DNA from: Streptosporangiaceae bacterium
Lineage (GTDB): Bacteria > Actinomycetota > Actinomycetes > Streptosporangiales > Streptosporangiaceae
Length of the DNA: 8,707 nt
Direction: 5' to 3'
Assembly: GCA_025934635.1 (NCBI GenBank)
Contig: JAICWX010000358.1
Coordinates: 1 to 8,707 of the forward strand
Shown: piece after piece, positions 5,967-8,707 of the stretch
Layout of the letters: every line of letters starts with the position of its first letter
How positions within the stretch are numbered: the first letter of the stretch is position 1
The notes under the pieces: generated by a model
What the model was told of the DNA's origin: nothing
The model's input: the letters and a program-made list of their open reading frames with translations, nothing else
Databases searched by the model: none
Translations under genes and position numbers: made by a program

Positions 5967-7514
5967 TCAGATGGAGCGGGACCGGCCGGCCCAGTAGGGG
6001 TCGCGGAGCCGGCGCTTGTAGAGCTTGCCGTTGGGGTCACGGGGCAGCTCGGGCACGTAGTCGATGGTCCTGGGCAGCTTGAACCGGGCCAGCCGGCCGT
6101 CCAGGAAGGCGAGCAGCGCCGCGGTGAGCTCGGGGCCCGCTTCTTCGCCGGGGGCGGGCTGGATCACGGCCTTGATCTCCTCGCCCCACTCCTCGTGCGG
6201 GATGCCGAACACGGCCACGTCGTCGACCGCCGGGTGGGCGGACAGCGCGGCCTCGATCTCGGCCGGGTAGATGTTGACGCCGCCCGAGATGATCATGTCG
6301 CTCTTGCGGTCGCAGAGGAACAGGTAGCCGTCCGCGTCCAGGTAGCCGATGTCCCCCACGGTGAACATGCCGCGGGCCCGGGAGGCCAGCGTCTTCTCCT
6401 CGTCCTTGTAGTAGTCGAAGGTCGAGTTGCCCATCCGCATGTAGACCAGGCCGGGCTGGCCGGCCGGGACGTCGTTGCCCTCCTCGTCGAGGATCAGCAC
6501 CTGCGAACCCGGCCAGGGCAGGCCGACGGAGCCGGGCTTCTCCAGCCACTGCGCGCCGGTGATCACGGTGCCGCCGCCCTCGCTGGCCGCGTAATACTCG
6601 GTCACCACCGGGCCCCACCAGTCCAGCATCTGCCGCTTGAGGTCCGGCGGGCAGGGGGCGGCGCTGTGGATGGCGCACCGCCACGAGGACACGTCGTAGC
6701 GGTCCCTGGTTTCCTTCGGCAGGGCGAGCAGACGGCGGAACTGGGTGGGCACCATGTGGCTGTGGGTGACCCGGTTCTTCTGGACCAGCCCGAGCAGCTC
6801 TTCCGCGCCGAAGCGGTCCATCAGAATCACTGGGTGGCCGACCTGCAGGGAGATCGTCGCGAAGTTCAGCACCGCCGTGTGGTAGAGCGGCGAGCAGCAC
6901 AGGTGCACGTTGCCGTCGAACGGCTGGAGGGAGAAGATGCCGAAGAACCAGCCCGCCGCCAGCGGCGGCCGGTCCGGGTCCTCTCCGGTCAGCGGGCGGC
7001 GCACGCCCTTGGGGCGGCCGGACGTGCCCGAGGTGTAGACCATGGGGGCGCCCGCGGTGCGCGGCTCGGGGCGGCCGGTGCTGTCCTCCCCGAGCCTGGC
7101 CAGCGGGGTGAAGCCGCCGATCTCCCCCACCGCGAACCGGGCGTTCTCCTTGATCCCGGCGGTCCCGGCCGCCTCGGCGGCGACGGCGGCGAACCGCTCG
7201 TGGGCCACGAACGCCGCGGCGCCGCTGTCGGCCAGGATGTAGGCCACCTCGGCCGCGGCCAGGTGCCAGTTCACCGGGACCACGTAGAGCCCGGTCTGGA
7301 TGGCGGCGAAGAACAGGGCGAGAGCCTCGGTGCTGTTCGGCAGCATCCCGGCCACGCAGTCGCCCGGGCGCAGGCCGAGCGCCTGCAGGCCCCGTCCGTA
7401 CTGGTCGGCGCGGGCGGCCAGGCCGGCGTAGCTGACGGTGCCGCCGTCCGGTTCGACCACGGCCAGGCTGTCCGGGGCACCCGCGGCGATGTTCCACAAG
7501 CCGATGTCGGTCAC
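5967..7514 (-). CDS. Second acyl-CoA ligase (AMP-binding, FadD-type)
   Basis: A 515-residue class I adenylate-forming ligase. Motifs: A3 YTSGTSGRPKG (160-170), A5 EYYAASEGGG (306-315), A7 VGDIGYL (386-392), A8 CDRKSDMIISGGVNIYPAEIE (residues 401-421), and the A10 catalytic lysine Lys497 in PNGKLYKR. It differs strongly from the FadD19-like protein in the window: it has a canonical DRK A8 motif, a HSHMVPTQFRRLL block (251-263) and IHSAAPCPP (282-290). These recall the FadD4-like acyl-CoA synthetases of actinobacteria more than FadD17 or FadD19, so I give no symbol. The GTG at 7512-7514 is the start; TAGATT lies 6 nt upstream of it and no ribosome site is visible, so the mRNA is probably leaderless. 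A perfect KstR-like palindrome overlaps that promoter, which places the gene in the sterol regulon. The substrate may be a shortened side chain, a ring-derived acid or a fatty acid released from sterol esters. Confidence 0.9.
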   Translation of the reverse strand: MTDIGLWNIAAGAPDSLAVVEPDGGTVSYAGLAARADQYGRGLQALGLRPGDCVAGMLPNSTEALALFFAAIQTGLYVVPVNWHLAAAEVAYILADSGAAAFVAHERFAAVAAEAAGTAGIKENARFAVGEIGGFTPLARLGEDSTGRPEPRTAGAPMVYTSGTSGRPKGVRRPLTGEDPDRPPLAAGWFFGIFSLQPFDGNVHLCCSPLYHTAVLNFATISLQVGHPVILMDRFGAEELLGLVQKNRVTHSHMVPTQFRRLLALPKETRDRYDVSSWRCAIHSAAPCPPDLKRQMLDWWGPVVTEYYAASEGGGTVITGAQWLEKPGSVGLPWPGSQVLILDEEGNDVPAGQPGLVYMRMGNSTFDYYKDEEKTLASRARGMFTVGDIGYLDADGYLFLCDRKSDMIISGGVNIYPAEIEAALSAHPAVDDVAVFGIPHEEWGEEIKAVIQPAPGEEAGPELTAALLAFLDGRLARFKLPRTIDYVPELPRDPNGKLYKRRLRDPYWAGRSRSI

Positions 7515-7520
7515 CTGGCT

Positions 7521-7549
7521 AATCTAGAACACGTTCTAATACTGGACAA
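7521..7549 (-). promoter_or_regulatory. Putative leaderless promoter of the second acyl-CoA ligase
   Basis: On the minus strand TTGTCC (7549-7544), a 17-nt spacer, TAGATT (7526-7521), then 6 nt to the GTG start at 7514. The geometry is identical to the fadD19 promoter. Confidence 0.55.
7525..7538. promoter_or_regulatory. KstR-like operator, perfect palindrome, left copy
   Basis: TAGAACACGTTCTA has 6-bp inverted arms (TAGAAC/GTTCTA) around a 2-bp centre and matches the KstR consensus TnnAACnnGTTnnA at every fixed base. It fills the spacer of the leftward ligase promoter and shares its final TA with the -10 TAGATT. Confidence 0.82.
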
Positions 7550-7578
7550 GGTTGAGGGGCCCGGGCCTGCCCGGTAAC

Positions 7579-7592
7579 TAGAACACGTTCTA
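7579..7592. promoter_or_regulatory. KstR-like operator, perfect palindrome, right copy
   Basis: An identical TAGAACACGTTCTA, 54 bp centre to centre from the left copy. Its last TA forms the first two bases of the TATACT hexamer of the rightward gene. The 40 bp between the two boxes holds only GC-rich sequence, including the short inverted repeat CCGGGC/GCCCGG (7561-7574). Confidence 0.82.
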
Positions 7593-7596
7593 TACT
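7591..7596 (+). promoter_or_regulatory. -10 element of the DUF35-ltp4 operon
   Basis: TATACT is followed by 6 nt and then the GTG start at 7603, so the transcript is probably leaderless. No good -35 hexamer is seen 16-18 nt upstream. Confidence 0.55.
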
Positions 7597-7602
7597 CGGC
7601 GA

Positions 7603-8547
7603 GTGACCCAGCCTGCTACGGCGCCGCTGCGGGCGCCGCTGGATATCGAGTTCGACTACACGCGTTCGCTCGGGCCGGTGCTGAGCCAGTTCATGGCGGC
7701 CCTGGCCCAGCGGCGCGTCCTGGGCGCCCGGGGCGCGGACGGGCGGGTGCACGCGCCGCCGTTCGAGTACGACCCGGTGACCGCCGAGCCGCCCGGGGAA
7801 CTGCTGCCGGTGGGGCCGGAGGGCACCGTCGTCAGCTGGTCCTGGATGCCGGATCCGCTGGACGGCCAGCCGCTGGCGGTCCCGTTCGCCTGGGCGCTGA
7901 TCCGGCTGGACGGCGCGGACACCGCGCTGCTGCACGCGGTGGACGCCGGCTCGGCCGCCGCCATGCGGACGGGGCTGCGGGTGCGGCCCCGGTGGTCGGC
8001 GGCCCGGACCGGCAGCATCAGGGACATCGCCTGCTTCGAGCCGTCGGACGTTTCCGCTGATGGTTCCGCTGATCCGGGCACGGCCGAGGTGACCGACGGG
8101 ATGACGATCACGCCGGTGCGGCTGCACTACATGCACACCGCGTCGCCCGGGGAGAGCTTCTACCTGCGCGGGCTGGCCGAACGCCGGCTGCTGGGGCAGC
8201 GCTGCGGTGTGTGCGGCCAGGTGTACGTGCCGCCGCGGGGCACCTGCCCGGCCGACGGCGTGCCCACCCACGAGGAGGTGGAACTGGCGGAGAGCGGAAC
8301 GGTCACCACGTTCTGTGTCGTCAACGTCGGATATCCCGGCCAGAAGGTCACCCCGCCGTACGTGGCCGCGGCCATCCTCCTGGACGGAGCCGACATCGCC
8401 TTCGGGCACCTGGTGCTGGGCTGTGACCCGAGCGAGGTGCGGATGGGCATGCGGGTCAAGGCGGTGTGGGGCGAGGACGGCGTCAGCCATTTCGAGCCGA
8501 ACGGGGAAGCCGACGCGCCCTACGAGTCGTATGAGAGGTTCATGTGA
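7603..8547 (+). CDS. Two-domain OB-fold/DUF35 protein (Rv3521-like), thiolase/aldolase partner
   Basis: A 314-residue protein made of two DUF35 (rubredoxin-like zinc ribbon plus OB-fold) units, about residues 18-131 and 176-297. The second unit is canonical: FYLRGLAERRLLGQR (186-200), Cys201, Cys204 and Cys215 in C-GV-C..PPRGTCPADG, then the OB strands. The place of the usual fourth Cys holds Asp218. The first unit keeps the fold pattern (LAQRRVLGARGADGRVHAPP, 34-53) but has no cysteines, so it should not bind zinc. Length and neighbour match my memory of M. tuberculosis Rv3521 (about 303 aa), next to ltp4. DUF35 proteins partner SCP2-thiolase-like enzymes; the ChsH2 DUF35 domain binds the aldolase Ltp2. 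The role inferred here is a scaffold or activator of the downstream Ltp4-like enzyme, with which it overlaps by 4 bp. The GTG start is set by TATACT 6 nt upstream and the lack of alternatives. The linker at 151-158 repeats SADG/SADP from a 12-bp tandem repeat. Confidence 0.88.
   Translation: MTQPATAPLRAPLDIEFDYTRSLGPVLSQFMAALAQRRVLGARGADGRVHAPPFEYDPVTAEPPGELLPVGPEGTVVSWSWMPDPLDGQPLAVPFAWALIRLDGADTALLHAVDAGSAAAMRTGLRVRPRWSAARTGSIRDIACFEPSDVSADGSADPGTAEVTDGMTITPVRLHYMHTASPGESFYLRGLAERRLLGQRCGVCGQVYVPPRGTCPADGVPTHEEVELAESGTVTTFCVVNVGYPGQKVTPPYVAAAILLDGADIAFGHLVLGCDPSEVRMGMRVKAVWGEDGVSHFEPNGEADAPYESYERFM
8052..8075 (+). repeat. 12-bp tandem duplication in the DUF35 linker
   Basis: TTCCGCTGATGG is followed directly by TTCCGCTGATCC; 10 of 12 bases are identical. 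It is in frame and encodes SADG then SADP between the two DUF35 units, where length changes should be tolerated. Confidence 0.6.
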
Positions 8548-8707
8548 GCGAGGTCGCGGTCGTCGGGTTCGCGCAGTCGCCGGTGACGGTGCGGGAGGAC
8601 GCCACTACCAGCGGGGTGGAGATGCTGGTGCCGACGATCGCCGAGGCGTTCGGCGCCTGCGGCCTGACCAAGTCCGACATCGGGTTCTGGTGCTCCGGGT
8701 CGTCGGA
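8544..8707 (+). CDS. ltp4: Ltp4-like thiolase-fold lipid-transfer protein / steroid aldolase, 5' part
   Basis: Only the first 54 codons are inside the window. The protein opens with the thiolase N-terminal strand EVAVVGFAQSPV and continues GVEMLVPTIAEAF, then GLTKSDIGFWCSGSSD. These match the start of Ltp4 (Rv3522)-type SCP2-thiolase homologues as I remember them. Ltp3 and Ltp4 were described in Rhodococcus as aldol-lyases for C-24-branched sterol side chains. The GTG start at 8544 overlaps the TGA of the DUF35 gene (GTGA, 8544-8547) and has GAGAGG (8533-8538) 5 nt upstream, so the two proteins are translated together, as expected for partners. Whether active-site residues are intact cannot be judged because the rest lies outside the window. 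Confidence is high for the thiolase family and moderate for Ltp4 rather than Ltp3. Confidence 0.82.
   Translation, partial: MSEVAVVGFAQSPVTVREDATTSGVEMLVPTIAEAFGACGLTKSDIGFWCSGSS

Noticed and set aside
7561..7574. Inverted repeat CCGGGC-CT-GCCCGG between the two KstR-like boxes
   Set aside because: A 2-nt loop and all-GC arms in a 70%-plus GC genome are expected by chance, and nothing links it to a known site. It is mentioned only as content of that gap.
5304..7577. 757-codon open frame on the plus strand opposite the DUF574 and second ligase genes
   Set aside because: It spans two well-supported genes in antisense, runs through the left KstR box, and shows no recognisable domain.

Overview
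This window comes from a high-GC actinomycete. GTG starts are common, the genes are tightly packed, there is a Rv3520c-type flavin/F420 oxidoreductase, and there is a DUF574 methyltransferase, a family abundant in Streptomyces, Streptosporangiales, Thermomonosporaceae and Frankia. It is probably not a Mycobacterium, because DUF574 is not typical there. Most of the window looks like part of a sterol side-chain degradation cluster under a KstR-type (TetR family) repressor. From memory it shares many members with M. tuberculosis Rv3515c-Rv3523: fadD19, echA19, the Rv3520c oxidoreductase, the Rv3521 OB-fold/DUF35 protein and ltp4. The order is rearranged, and the P450 cyp142 is not in the window.

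Layout. Bases 1-451 (+) hold the 3' part of a class A beta-lactamase-like serine hydrolase that appears to have lost its SDN and KTG-type motifs through in-frame deletions. Bases 448-4185 (-) form a three-gene operon read right to left: fadD19-like steroid acyl-CoA ligase, nitronate-monooxygenase-like flavoprotein, then Rv3520c-like oxidoreductase. Bases 4256-5047 (+) hold an EchA19-type enoyl-CoA hydratase, divergent from fadD19. Bases 5073-5879 (-) hold a DUF574 methyltransferase with its own promoter-like sequence and no KstR-like box. Bases 5967-7514 (-) hold a second acyl-CoA ligase, divergent from a (+) operon at 7603-8707 that encodes a two-domain DUF35 protein and the start of an Ltp4-type thiolase/aldolase, cut by the window end.

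How the genes work together (established family knowledge plus inference). FadD19 activates the sterol side-chain acid as a CoA thioester and EchA19 hydrates the enoyl-CoA. The Ltp4-type lyase with its DUF35 partner would cleave the resulting aldol, as Ltp3/Ltp4 do for C-24-branched sterols in Rhodococcus. The two oxidoreductases are orphan redox steps whose substrates are not known.

Regulation. Two perfect 14-bp palindromes TAGAACACGTTCTA (7525-7538 and 7579-7592) and one imperfect copy (4196-4209) match the KstR consensus TnnAACnnGTTnnA. At three genes the last TA of the box is also the first TA of a -10 hexamer that lies exactly 6 nt before the start codon, which suggests leaderless mRNAs repressed by direct occlusion of the promoter. 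No stretch over 300 bases lacks a gene. I saw no tRNA, rRNA, CRISPR array or insertion sequence.
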